A stretch of DNA of 64,000 nucleotides, taken from Polaribacter batillariae (GTDB lineage Bacteria; Bacteroidota; Bacteroidia; Flavobacteriales; Flavobacteriaceae). Below are positions 29,057 through 38,069 of the stretch, in pieces. The stretch covers positions 992,001 to 1,056,000 of the forward strand of contig NZ_CP071795.1 in assembly GCF_017498485.1 (NCBI RefSeq), given 5' to 3'. The notes beneath the pieces were generated by a model, which worked only from the letters and a program-made list of their open reading frames with translations, did not search any database and was not told the DNA's origin. Both the position numbers and the translations under genes were made by a program. Numbering within the stretch: position 1 is the stretch's first letter; every line of letters begins with the position of its first letter.

Positions 29057-30807
29057 CTTTCCTCATATAACTTTGCTTGCAAATACAAAGGGTAAAATCT
29101 AACAGGTATCATATTAGCCGCATGTTGGTAAGCTATTTCTGCTTTTTTATATTGCTTTATGCCTTTATATGCATCTCCCAATGCTGTTTCTATAATAGTG
29201 GTATTTAAATGGTGTTTTGCTGCTTCTAAAATTTGCACGGCTTCTTTATGTTGTTTTGCTAATGATAAGGTTTTGCCATAGTTCATTAAAAATTCGCCTT
29301 CTTTATTAAATATAGAATAGACACTTGTAAAATCTTCTATAGCATCTTCATAAGCACCATATTGGTACATGTTTAAAGCGTTTTTCCATGTTTTAAAGCC
29401 TGAATCTAGGGTTTGGACATGCCCAATTCCAAAAGATAGTCCTACCCAACCTAATGCTAGCACGATTGTTTTTAACCCCCACACTATATAAGGTATAGTA
29501 CTTTTGTGGGTATTAAAAACCGTATATTTTTGTTTGTCTATAGTTGCTAATAAAGCAAAAGCTACCACCATAATAAGTTTAATAGGCAATATCTGTACAG
29601 GGTAAGAAAACAGTGCAAAAGTACCAATGGCCAAAAATGTTGCTTTTACTATAAAAAAAAAGTAATAGTTTTTGTCTCCAGCTTTTATTCTAAAAAGCAT
29701 GTATATACCAATAGCCAATAGCAAAAAACCCATTAAACCGTTTTCTACAACAAATTGCAACCAATCGTTAAAAGCGTAGTAGGTGTTATCTGCCACCAAA
29801 GCTTCTGCTGTTTCACCATGTTTTACAAAATAATTGGCTTGATAATTCATATAATATGCTTTAAATTTATCGAAGCCTACACCAGTAAAAGGGTAATCTT
29901 TTATGATTTCTGAGGAGACTTTCCAAATAAAGAGTCTTCCATCTGCCGATTCTTTTTTAAAATGATAAACACCCAATAACCCCGTAGTAAATAAACTTGT
30001 GGCGAATACTATTACAACTATTTTTTTTGTTAGAGTAGCTTTATAAAAAGTGTTTTTTATAAAACGATATCGAAACTCTAACAAAAGTAAGCTACTTACT
30101 ATTACTGCTAGCCAAGCCCCTCTAGAATGCGTGGCAGGTATTACTAAAATAATACTTATTACCCCTAACAAAGGAATGTATTCGAAGGCATACTTTACTA
30201 TAGTATTTACGAATTTAGCGTGATTGGTCATTTGAGCCTGCACCTGTTCTACGAACTTTTCTTTAAATAGATACATGCTTAAAGCTATGGGCCATACTGC
30301 AACAAGAAACCCCGAATATGGTCCTGGATTAAAAAAACTACCTGTAAGTTGAAACCTAGAATGATTAGAAGGGTAATAATTTAGCAATTGCAAATTGCCA
30401 TAAATGGCTTGGATAATCCCTGAAATAACAATAGCTAACAACAACCAAACATAGGTTTTATAGGATATATTTCGCATGATAATATACAAAAAACCTAGCC
30501 CCAATAGCTCCATATAACGTATGGAAAAACCATAATCGGGCTGAATAAAATATCTATTTATAGTGATACAACCAAAAAGCAATAAAAAAATGATGTCTAA
30601 TTTAGAAATTTGTATTCTTTTTCCTTTAGAAAAAAGAAACATTGCTATAAAACTTACCAAAATTACCAAACAACTATATGCAAAAACTATAAATTTACTT
30701 GTAATGGTAGATTGCACATAATTTGCAATGTTAATTTGAGGCAATACCATTAGTAGCAAACCAACAATAAGCACTAAAACAATATTAGAGGCTTTTGTTA
30801 ACGACAT
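28918..30807 (-). CDS. O-antigen ligase-like membrane protein with TPR tail
   Basis: About 629 residues from the ATG at 30807 (an in-frame ATG lies at 30837). Residues 10-430 hold ten or more membrane helices with the Wzy/WaaL-type periplasmic segment PATHSRGAWLAVIVSSLLLL and GVGFDKFKAYYMNYQ. The C-terminal 180 residues are soluble TPR repeats (YGAYEDAIEDFTSVYSIFNK, EAVQILEAAKHH, KKAEIAYQHAANMIP). The family joins glycans to lipid or protein. It starts the NVEALA unit, so glycosylation of an exported product is possible but unproven. Confidence 0.85.
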   Translation of the reverse strand: MSLTKASNIVLVLIVGLLLMVLPQINIANYVQSTITSKFIVFAYSCLVILVSFIAMFLFSKGKRIQISKLDIIFLLLFGCITINRYFIQPDYGFSIRYMELLGLGFLYIIMRNISYKTYVWLLLAIVISGIIQAIYGNLQLLNYYPSNHSRFQLTGSFFNPGPYSGFLVAVWPIALSMYLFKEKFVEQVQAQMTNHAKFVNTIVKYAFEYIPLLGVISIILVIPATHSRGAWLAVIVSSLLLLEFRYRFIKNTFYKATLTKKIVVIVFATSLFTTGLLGVYHFKKESADGRLFIWKVSSEIIKDYPFTGVGFDKFKAYYMNYQANYFVKHGETAEALVADNTYYAFNDWLQFVVENGLMGFLLLAIGIYMLFRIKAGDKNYYFFFIVKATFLAIGTFALFSYPVQILPIKLIMVVAFALLATIDKQKYTVFNTHKSTIPYIVWGLKTIVLALGWVGLSFGIGHVQTLDSGFKTWKNALNMYQYGAYEDAIEDFTSVYSIFNKEGEFLMNYGKTLSLAKQHKEAVQILEAAKHHLNTTIIETALGDAYKGIKQYKKAEIAYQHAANMIPVRFYPLYLQAKLYEESEQKNKAIAMAKTILKKEVKIPSTAIKEIKAEMKKITTEKPLGLKN

Positions 30808-31005
30808 GATGAAATCTGTTTTTTGGGTAAAAAACAAAGTTAATAAATAATCTTCTAAAAGTCAATACACTAAAGGGTAGTTTTTTCTCTAATTATGAAC
30901 TTTTACACCACTAATGATAACATTATGTAGCTGTTTACTAAAAAAATCTGGGCTGACTATCGTTAATACAAAAGTTTTTTTTTAGATGTAAGATAGTTCT
31001 AGGCA

Positions 31006-31596
31006 CTAAGATTTGTTTTTATTATAAAATTCAATAAGTCCATTATAATCCATTGAAATAGGAATAGTTTCGGAACCTAAATAATTTATAGATGCACCAA
31101 TAACATTCGTTTTTATACCTAGTAGCGATAATATGCGTACTAACTTACTGTCGCATTCGGCAAAAACAATATTATCTTTATACGCACAAACCGAGGCTAT
31201 GGCACAAATCATTAACTGTTTAAACAAATAAATGTTGCCTATTTCTTTTTTTATGGCAAATCGCCCAATATGATAAATATTGTGTACATGTATTTCTTTA
31301 GTAGCTACTAATGGATTGATTCCAAATATCTTTTGAATTGGTAAAACGTCTATATAATTCCATTTTAACACACGAATAGCCCCCACCATACCTCCTAAAT
31401 GATCTTTAGCCACAAAAATTTCTGAATTTTTACAATAAATTATTTCTTCATTATAAATAGAATGAATATCTTTCCTGTAATCTTTTGGTAAAACCTGGTT
31501 CGAATGGTGTTTGAAGTTTTCCATTACAATAAATTCTGCTAAATCAAATAGCTGATCTGATTCAAGTTTTTCTAAATAATTTTTTTTGAGTATCAT
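31006..31596 (-). CDS. FeeM/GNAT-like N-acyltransferase
   Basis: A 196-residue protein that resembles the N-acyl amino acid synthase / autoinducer-synthase branch of the GNAT fold: EIFVAKDHLGGMVGAIRVLK near residue 60, HIGRFAIKKE near 110 and CAYKDNIVFAECDSKLVRIL near 140. Such enzymes move an acyl group from a carrier to an amine. It is divergent from the LuxR gene at 31784, the arrangement of signal synthase and receptor pairs. Similarity is from motifs only, so the exact substrate is open. Confidence 0.6.
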   Translation of the reverse strand: MILKKNYLEKLESDQLFDLAEFIVMENFKHHSNQVLPKDYRKDIHSIYNEEIIYCKNSEIFVAKDHLGGMVGAIRVLKWNYIDVLPIQKIFGINPLVATKEIHVHNIYHIGRFAIKKEIGNIYLFKQLMICAIASVCAYKDNIVFAECDSKLVRILSLLGIKTNVIGASINYLGSETIPISMDYNGLIEFYNKNKS

Positions 31597-31783
31597 AATA
31601 ATATATTTTACTCGTAAAGTTATCTAGCCTGTATATAAGTAGCATTACACCAAATTGTAGTTTTTAGATTATTAAGTGCAAAATAAGTATCATGTTTTGT
31701 CGAAATTAGTATATTATTTTTATTTGTTAATTTGTAAAACTATTTATTACCAAACACTATTACGAACTATTCGATTTTTATAA

Positions 31784-32542
31784 ATGGCAACTATCAACGA
31801 TTTTTTCTCTTTTAGAAATACAGTAAACAACGTCTCTAATAGCGAGCAAAAACAAACAGCTAACTATTTAGAGACCATTAAAGCATTCGCAAGAACGACT
31901 TATAAAAGTATCTACGTTATTGATTATAAAGAAAAAGGGTTCGAATATGTTTCTGACAATCCATTATTTTTATGTGGCCATACAGCCGAAGAAGTACTAG
32001 CCTTAGGGTATGCATTTTATTTTAAATATGTAACTAAACCAGATCTTGATTTACTTTTAAAGATAAATACGATAGGGTTTGAGTTTTATGATAAAATTCC
32101 TTTAGGAGAACGAAAATATTATACCATCTCTTATGATTTCCATTTAAAAAATCAAGAAGAAAAAACTATTTTAATCAATCAAAAACTAACTCCTTTATTT
32201 TTAACAGACGATGGAAAAGTATGGAAAGCGATATGCATCGTATCTCTTTCTAACAACCAAAATTCTGGAAATATAAAAATCCATAAAAAGGGAAGTGATA
32301 AAATACTTAAATACGATTTGCAAAACGATTTGTGGAAAGCAGAAGAAAAAATAAAGCTATCTAACAGAGAAAAAGAAATACTTCAATATTCAACAAGAGG
32401 GCTTACTATAAATGAAGTTGCTGCAGCTACTTGTGTGTCTGCAGACACTGTGAAATTTCATAGAAGAAAATTATTTAAAAAATTAGGCGTTACCAATGTC
32501 TCTGAAGCCATTGCTTACGCAACAAATAACAAACTTATTTAG
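31784..32542 (+). CDS. LuxR-type transcription regulator with PAS-like sensor
   Basis: A 252-residue regulator. The N-terminal 150 residues look like a PAS fold (YIDYKEKG-like strand, FEYVSDNPLFLCGHTAEEVL, then LLLKINTIGFEFYDKI). The C-terminal LuxR helix-turn-helix is clear: LSNREKEILQYSTRGLTINE, then SADTVKFHRRKLFKKLGV near residue 220. It lies 187 bases from the divergent acyltransferase, with the control region between them. Its stop touches the end of the convergent ThiF gene. Confidence 0.9.
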   Translation: MATINDFFSFRNTVNNVSNSEQKQTANYLETIKAFARTTYKSIYVIDYKEKGFEYVSDNPLFLCGHTAEEVLALGYAFYFKYVTKPDLDLLLKINTIGFEFYDKIPLGERKYYTISYDFHLKNQEEKTILINQKLTPLFLTDDGKVWKAICIVSLSNNQNSGNIKIHKKGSDKILKYDLQNDLWKAEEKIKLSNREKEILQYSTRGLTINEVAAATCVSADTVKFHRRKLFKKLGVTNVSEAIAYATNNKLI

Positions 32543-33267
32543 TTACATTGTATGTATTGATGACAAATAAAATTCAGGAAATTTTTTTACCTCTTTTTTT
32601 GTTGCAATATTAAAAAGTATATGGGTGCACATAGCTGCCACCATCCATGAGCCAATCGCTAATTGTGGTGGCGATAAATCTTCTTTCTCTTTTTTATATT
32701 CTTTAATTACATTATCTATCCAACTTTGTTTATCATTCCAAAACTTCATATAACTTGAAGCATATTCGACCATATTTAATTCACTAAATGTTTCATTCGG
32801 TTTTGCAATTGCATTTAAAGAAAGACCTTTTGGAGTAATTACTGTTACCAATCCTCCCCAACCCAAATTATACGGATGCAAAACAGGAATATTTTGTTCT
32901 TGGCAAATTTTATCAAATAATAAAGGGACTTCTGAAGAAAAATCTAAAGCATTAATCGCTATTTTATACCCTTGAATATATTCTTTAACATTTTTAGAAG
33001 TTAAAAAGCAATTACGAACAGTTATTTTTGCTTTGCTGTTAATTGATTTCAATCTTTTTGCTAGGGCTTCTGTTTTATCTGCTGAAATATCACTTTCAGT
33101 ATAATTTTGCCTGTTTAGGTTAGACAATTCTACTTGATCGCCATCGACAATGGTTATGTTTTCGAAACCAAGCCTTAAAGCACACTCAGCAATATTACTA
33201 CCTATACCACTACCTCCTAATATTATGGGATAATCTTTAATTATCTCTTGCTCTTTTTTAGTAATAC

Positions 33268-34405
33268 CATTTAAACATTAAAAACGTTATAAAAAGATTT
33301 TAGATAAAATTCATATCCGGTTATAGACTTAATGGTCTTATTATCCATTTGATAAACTAGGTGCTCTATTTTGGATTCTAGTATATCTAAAGTGTCATAA
33401 ATTTTCATTGCAATTTTACTTTTAAGGTATTGCCAAACTTTTTCAGCTGGATTTAGTTCAGGGCAATATGCAGGGATAGGTAATAAAATAATATTATCAG
33501 GCAATTTTACATCTTTAGTAGAGTGGAAAGCTGCATTGTCAATAATTACAATTTTTAGTTCCAAAGGATTACAGGCACTTAAGTCTGTTAAATACTCAAT
33601 AAAAAAGTCTTTACACACAGTATCTGTTAGCATGCAGAAACTCTCACCGGTAATGGGTGAAAAACTTCCCCATAGCCATTTACTCTGATAACTATGTTTG
33701 TACTTTGCTATAGGTTTAACGCCTTTAGCTGTAATGACTCTTTTTTGTTTGGTGATTAATCCAAAACGAGATTCATCTTGAAAAAATAAATTGACCGATT
33801 CAAAGTTATTTTTATTTAGTTTTGTTCTAAATAATTTAAAAGTGTTTTCTAGGTTTTTTAAAAACCATTTCGGCTTTCGGGTCTTTTTTATAGTGTGACT
33901 TTCTTGATACTTTTAGCTTAGACTTATGTTTTCGCCTACAATGTGCATAAAGTGCACCATAATTTATCATCTCTGATAAATCTTCGGCTATACGAGCTTG
34001 TAACTCTATATAGGAAGTTATGGTGGTATCGCTATTAGATAATGTCTTGGAGATATAGGCTTTTGCTCTATCTGAAATATGAACGGTATTATTACCTCCG
34101 CTATGTATTTCTAATAAATTTGAAAGGCCTCCTGTTTCATAGTCTTTAATCCAATTGCCTATGGTGGTTGGACGTCTGCCAAGCTTCTTTGCGATCGCAT
34201 TACGATAGATGTATTTCCCGGACTTTATGTAGTATAACATTTTTAAACGATCTCTTCGTAATTCTGTAGTGGTAGACTCATATAGTTTTCGCAATTCAAC
34301 AGATTCTTCTTTAATGGATAAGGTAATTTTCTTTGGCATATTGAAAGATAATAAATTTTACCTCGAAAGATAATAAATATTATCTTGAATTCAAAGTTTA
34401 AATGG
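33268..34405 (-). mobile_element. IS630-family insertion sequence in ThiF gene
   Basis: A 1138-bp element with perfect 10-bp terminal inverted repeats CCATTTAAAC/GTTTAAATGG and a TA target duplication (33266-33267 and 34406-34407), the signature of IS630/Tc1-type elements. Its transposase is in two frames. Excision restores the host gene exactly. Confidence 0.88.
33271..34339 (-). pseudogene. IS630-family transposase, frame broken
   Basis: The first part (34339 to 33836, 167 residues) holds the helix-turn-helix region with AKKLGRRPTTIGNWIKDYE and ends in a run of lysines. The second part contains NLFFQDESRFGLIT, then KIVIIDNAAFHSTKDVKL and PIPAYCPELNPAEKVWQYLK, the DDE core with D, D and E. 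The break is at the T6 run 33854-33859; two added bases give VFKKNLENTFKLF and join the frames. IS630 elements may also use programmed slippage on A runs, so activity cannot be ruled out. Confidence 0.82.
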
Positions 34406-34602
34406 TATAAGGTATATTCTGTTTCTACAATATCGATTCCTCATTATTTTTATTTTTTACAAAAATAAGACACCTATACCAATTAAAATCTACTAAAAAA
34501 GTGTAGTTTTTTCGGATATTTTTTTTTGGATTAACAACAATATTTTGCGTAAACACAACTTTTGGACTTGATCCTGTAAACCCTTACAAAACCTATAAAA
34601 AC

Positions 34603-34630
34603 AAAAAAGCCTCACATTTCTGTGAAGCTT
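34603..34630 (-). terminator. Terminator after tRNA-Arg
   Basis: On the minus strand AAGCTTCACA-GAAA-TGTGAGGCTT followed by a T run. It lies four bases past the tRNA-Arg 3' end and would end the tRNA transcript. Confidence 0.7.
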
Positions 34631-34634
34631 TATG

Positions 34635-34708
34635 TGAGCCCTGAAGGATTCGAACCTTCGACCGCCTCCTTAGAAGGGAGGTGCTCTATCCAGCTGAGCT
34701 AAGAGCCC
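34635..34708 (-). tRNA. tRNA-Arg (TCT)
   Basis: A 74-base cloverleaf: acceptor GGGCTCT/AGGGCTC, D arm TAGCTCAGCTGGATAGAGCA, anticodon arm CCTCCCTTCTAAGGAGG with anticodon TCT, and T arm GAAGGTTCGAATCCTTC. It reads AGA, a common Arg codon in AT-rich genomes. It lies 58 bases downstream of tRNA-Ser on the same strand. Confidence 0.95.
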
Positions 34709-34766
34709 TAAATAATACTTTTAAGAAATTTAAACCCTTGAAAATACAAGGGTTTGGTTTCTTAGC

Positions 34767-34850
34767 GGAGAAAGAGGGATTCGAACCCCCGGACCTGTTA
34801 CAGTCAACAGTTTTCAAGACTGCCGCATTCGACCACTCTGCCATTTCTCC
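34767..34850 (-). tRNA. tRNA-Ser (TGA)
   Basis: An 84-base class II tRNA with acceptor GGAGAAA paired at its end with TTTCTCC, anticodon arm GCAGTCTTGAAAACTGT with anticodon TGA, a long variable arm (TTGACTGTAACAGG region) and T arm GGGGGTTCGAATCCCTC. It reads TCA codons. Confidence 0.95.
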
Positions 34851-35078
34851 AGAAATCTTTCAGGTATTTCCTGAATGCGGATGCAAATATATAAAGCTTT
34901 TTTAACTCTGTAAAAGAAAAAAGCGATTATTTTTTATCTTTTTTAAATATCGCTAACGCATCAATCTATCTTATTCATTATCTAAGGTTTATTTTAGTAT
35001 TAAAGTTGTAACAATTGTTATAAAGTGAGTTAGCTACAACCACTCGCAAACATTTTCGAAAGAAAAAATTTGAATAAC

Positions 35079-35100
35079 ATACCAAGTATTGGTATATTTG
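35079..35100 (+). promoter_or_regulatory. parD promoter with palindromic operator
   Basis: A 17-bp perfect palindrome ATACCAAGTATTGGTAT (35079-35095) overlaps a TATATTTG -7 box (35093-35100) 17 bases before the parD start. This is the expected layout for autorepression by the ParD-ParE complex. Confidence 0.6.
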
Positions 35101-35117
35101 AATTTAAACTTCATGTT

Positions 35118-35366
35118 ATGCCGAAAAACACTTCTATTCTTCTTGGTGATTACTTCGATAAATTCATCAGTCAACAAATAAAAAGCGGAAAATACTCTTC
35201 CGCAAGTGAAGTCGTTAGAGCCGCTTTGAGAATGTTTGAACATCAGGAATCAAAGAAATCTGAATTGATCAAAGCACTCAAAAAAGGTGAAAAATCCGGA
35301 TTTGTAGAAAACTTAGACCGAACTAAACTCTTGAAAGAAATTCATCAAAAGTATTTGACTGAATAA
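35118..35366 (+). CDS. parD: Type II antitoxin, ParD family
   Basis: An 82-residue antitoxin from the ATG at 35118. The N-terminal ribbon-helix-helix is plain: SILLGDYFDKFISQQIKSGK then YSSASEVVRAALRMFEHQE, and the acidic/basic C-terminus (SGFVENLDRTKLLKEIHQ) is the toxin-binding tail. It binds DNA as a dimer and neutralises ParE. Its TAA overlaps the toxin ATG by one base. The module sits between tRNA genes and an IS1182 remnant, a typical mobile setting. Confidence 0.92.
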   Translation: MPKNTSILLGDYFDKFISQQIKSGKYSSASEVVRAALRMFEHQESKKSELIKALKKGEKSGFVENLDRTKLLKEIHQKYLTE

Positions 35367-35665
35367 TGGAATATAAAATCAGTCAAGAGGCAAATCGTGA
35401 TATCGAAAACATTTGGCTCTACACTTTCGAAAACTGGTCAGCGGAACAAGCCGACAGGTATTTTAATCTGATTTTGGACGAAATTGAATATATCGCTAAA
35501 AATCCCACTTCAGGAAAAGATTACAATGAAATTAGAAAAGGATATTATAGATCTAGAATCAAATCACATTTTATTTTCTACAAAATCAATCGAAAAAAAG
35601 AAAGAGTCGAAATCATTAGAATATTACACCAAAGAATGGATATTGAATCAAGACTTGATGAGTAA
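35366..35665 (+). CDS. parE: Type II toxin, ParE/RelE family
   Basis: A 99-residue toxin of the ParE fold. YKISQEANRDIENIWLYTFE at the N-terminus, ADRYFNLILDEIEYIAKNP in the helical part and YRSRIKSHFIFYKINRKKER with EIIRILHQRMD at the end are all typical. ParE members block DNA gyrase. It is translationally coupled to parD by the TAATG overlap. Only its family is certain; target was not tested. Confidence 0.92.
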   Translation: MEYKISQEANRDIENIWLYTFENWSAEQADRYFNLILDEIEYIAKNPTSGKDYNEIRKGYYRSRIKSHFIFYKINRKKERVEIIRILHQRMDIESRLDE

Positions 35666-35808
35666 AATATACGTGGCAGTAGCTAACAAAGTATAACGTT
35701 CATTGCTAGATTGGTTTCCAACGGAATGATACACGGAAGCGATAAATGATCAATTTTTAACTAACTTTAATTCCTAGTACAACGCAACAAACCATATACA
35801 ACAACGTC

Positions 35809-36361
35809 AGACTGTCTCAAAACTCTCATCAATTTTATTGGTAAAAAAGTAAAAATTCTATGTCTTTAAGTATGGAATATATCGCACGAACCCCTCGTAA
35901 TCAACTCGGACTTTTCCCTACCGCCTTGGACCACATGATCGATAAGGATAACAGCGTTCGAGCCATTGACATTTTTGTAGATCGCTTGGATTTATCCCAG
36001 TTTGATTTGACCAAGACTGCCCAAACAGGAAGGCCTTCTTACAACCCCGCCGATTTACTCAAACTCTTCATCTATGGCTACATGAACCGCATGCGTTCCT
36101 CTCGCCAATTAGAAAAAATAACTTGCGTAGAATTCTGAATATTCTCAAAAATCAAGGCATAAACCCACTTAAAAGCTTATGGAATGCCTCGGTTCTATTT
36201 TTAACCCAAATACGCGTTATTTTAAGCCTATTTCACACACTTTTTACATCAAAAAACCGAAACCAATTTCATAAAATTAAACCTTTAAAAGTTGCTTAAA
36301 ATAATCTGAAATAATTTAAATTTCTTATATTTAACAACAAATGGTGGTTTTGAGACAGACT
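35809..36361 (+). mobile_element. IS1182 derivative with internal deletion
   Basis: A 553-bp relic bounded by 15-bp inverted ends AGACTGTCTCAAAAC and GTTTTGAGACAGACT (one mismatch). AACGT occurs on both outer sides and may be the target duplication. It keeps only the first and last parts of the transposase gene and resembles a MITE in the making. It cannot move without a helper. Confidence 0.72.
35860..36299 (+). pseudogene. IS1182-family transposase, internally deleted
   Basis: Codons 1-92 code for the conserved start of IS1182-type transposases: YIARTPRNQLGLFPTALDHM, DNSVRAIDIFVDRLDLSQF and TGRPSYNPADLLKLFIYGYM. At about 36130 the gene jumps to a different frame holding a C-terminal tail (LNILKNQGINPLKSLWNA to a stop at 36297-36299). 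The catalytic centre is missing. Confidence 0.75.
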
Positions 36362-36435
36362 AACGTTCTTCAAGAAATTCTTTTCAACTAAATGGAGCGT
36401 AGTCGAGATTTATTTAAAATGCTAGTTTTGCAACT

Positions 36436-36496
36436 GCTCTCTAAACTTCGTTTGTTACTTTCAATTAAAATATATTTTGATTTTCAGCAATGCTCG
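36436..36496 (-). repeat. Partial copy of the dispersed MITE-like repeat
   Basis: CGTTTGTTACTTTCAATTAA with AATATATTTTGATTTTCAGC is the reverse complement of the inner part of the repeats at 37870 and 63091. No complete ends are present. The rest of 36362-36600 holds no gene that I can see. Confidence 0.5.
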
Positions 36497-36601
36497 AACC
36501 GATAAATAACTGATTTTAAAACAATTAAATGTTTTATATGTAATTTTAATATCGAACTTAGGTTTATAAAGAAAAATAAAATTTCGTAAGAATCACTTTA
36601 G

Positions 36602-36609
36602 TATATTTG
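36602..36609 (+). promoter_or_regulatory. aroC promoter -7 box
   Basis: TATATTTG matches the Bacteroidetes -7 consensus TAnnTTTG and lies 23 bases before the aroC ATG, a fitting distance for a short leader. Confidence 0.5.
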
Positions 36610-36632
36610 TACCCTAAATAAATACAAAAATA

Positions 36633-37697
36633 ATGTCATTTAATTCTTTTGGAAACTTATTAAAAGTAACAACATATGGTGAATCGCATGGAACTGCAAT
36701 TGGTGGAGTTATCGATGGATTTCCTGCGGGTTTAAAAGTGAATTTTGAAGCAATCCAAGAAGAGTTAGATAGACGTAAACCTGGACAATCTAAAATTGTT
36801 ACACAGCGAAAAGAACCAGATACTGTAGAGTTTTTATCAGGAATTTTTGATGGAATTACCACTGGAACTTCCATAGGCTTTATCATTAGAAATACAAATC
36901 AAAAATCTAAAGATTATAACCACAATACAAACGTTTACAGACCCTCTCACGCAGATTACACCTATGATAAAAAATACGGAATAAGAGACTATAGAGGTGG
37001 TGGAAGAAGTTCTGCTCGTGAAACTGCAAATTGGGTAGTTGCTGGTGCTTTGGCAAAACAATTAATTTCCTCGATAAACATTAATGCTTTTACCTCTTCT
37101 GTTGGAGATATTTTTATCGATAAACCTTACCAAGATTTAGACTTTTCTAAGACAGAAAGTAATATTGTTCGTTGTCCTGATGCAACCTCAGCAGAAAAAA
37201 TGATTGATAAAATTAAAGAAATTAGAAAAGTAGGAGATACCATTGGAGGAACCATTACTTGCGTTGCACAAAATGTTCCTGTGGGTTTGGGAGAACCTAT
37301 TTTTAACAAATTACATGCAGCTTTGGGCAAAGCAATGTTATCTATTAATGCTGTTAAAGGTTTTGAGTTTGGAAGTGGTTTTTGTGGCGCTAAAATGAAA
37401 GGTTCTGAACATAATGATGTTTTTAATGAAGATGGCTCTACCCAATCGAACCTTTCTGGCGGAATACAAGGTGGAATTAGCAATGGGATGGACATCTATT
37501 TTAGAGTGGCTTTTAAACCTGTTGCTACAATTATGAGCGCTCAGCAAACTATAAATTCTGATTTTGAGGTTACAGAAATAACTGGAAAAGGCAGGCACGA
37601 CCCTTGTGTTGTACCAAGAGCTGTGCCAATTATTGAAGCAATGACTGCACTCGTTTTAGCTGATTTTTGGTTACTTAACAAATCTAGAAAAGTATAA
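36633..37697 (+). CDS. aroC: Chorismate synthase
   Basis: A 354-residue enzyme that removes phosphate from EPSP to give chorismate, the last step of the shikimate pathway, using reduced FMN. Typical are [20 protein letters not shown] at the start, [16 protein letters not shown] near 50, [20 protein letters not shown] near 108, [20 protein letters not shown] near 126 and [18 protein letters not shown] near the end. Complete, with a promoter box upstream. The gene stands alone between the mobile region and the phytase operon. Confidence 0.97.
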   Translation: MSFNSFGNLLKVTTYGESHGTAIGGVIDGFPAGLKVNFEAIQEELDRRKPGQSKIVTQRKEPDTVEFLSGIFDGITTGTSIGFIIRNTNQKSKDYNHNTNVYRPSHADYTYDKKYGIRDYRGGGRSSARETANWVVAGALAKQLISSININAFTSSVGDIFIDKPYQDLDFSKTESNIVRCPDATSAEKMIDKIKEIRKVGDTIGGTITCVAQNVPVGLGEPIFNKLHAALGKAMLSINAVKGFEFGSGFCGAKMKGSEHNDVFNEDGSTQSNLSGGIQGGISNGMDIYFRVAFKPVATIMSAQQTINSDFEVTEITGKGRHDPCVVPRAVPIIEAMTALVLADFWLLNKSRKV

Positions 37698-37869
37698 TAC
37701 CATTTACCATTTGAAAAGCCTGTAATAAATCGCCTTTTTTTCCTTTCTATTTCAGAATAAAAAAAACCGTAGCTAAGGCTATGCTTTCTCTTTCTTCTTT
37801 ATATAAAGAAAAAAAACATCAATTTATTTTCTAGTAATTCCAAACAGTAACTGGTATCATTTTAAAAAA

Positions 37870-38046
37870 AGGCTGTCAAAAAAGTAAATTTAACTATCAT
37901 TTTTGAGCATTACTAAAATCAAAATATATTTTAATTGAAAGTAGCTAACAAAGTTATCGAAAAACATAAAGTACTGAAATTCAATAAATAAGATTTCTCC
38001 ATTACAGTCGAAATGACAAATTTTAATACTTTCGAGATAACCTCTT
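37870..38046 (+). repeat. Dispersed MITE-like repeat, copy 3
   Basis: Starts GGCTGTCAAAAAAGTAAATT, contains AAAATCAAAATATATTTT and CATTACAGTCGAAATGACAA and ends TACTTTCGAGATAACCTC. It fills most of the space between the convergent aroC and phytase genes; the remaining bases (37698-37869) hold nothing recognisable. Confidence 0.72.
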
Positions 38047-38069
38047 TTTAAATTTAGAGAAATCTGTTT

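Larger units (their letters stand above)
32543..34444 (-). pseudogene. ThiF/E1-like adenylyltransferase gene cut by IS630
   Basis: An E1-like enzyme that would adenylate a C-terminal carboxylate. The start lies at 34444 (MRNRYCRNRIYL); the gene is cut by the IS at 34405/33268. Removing the IS and one TA gives RNRIYLITKKEQEIIKDYP in frame, followed by ILGGSGIGSNIAECALRLGF, the ATP-binding glycine loop, and IVDGDQVELSNLNRQNY with the Arg and acidic residues of the family. The C-terminus ends FYLSSIHTM. About 255 residues if restored. Convergent with the LuxR gene. Confidence 0.85.
35029..35687. repeat. Inverted repeat pair bracketing the ParDE module
   Basis: GTTAGCTAC at 35029-35037 and its perfect inverse GTAGCTAAC at 35679-35687 bracket the toxin-antitoxin genes. 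The right end continues AACAAAGTATAACGTT. A similar pair brackets the HigBA module at 42393/43160. Confidence 0.5.

Noticed and set aside
35021..36370. A full integron with attC cassettes
   Set aside because: No integrase gene and no clear attC core pairs were found; only short inverted repeats support it, so it is kept as a weak inference.
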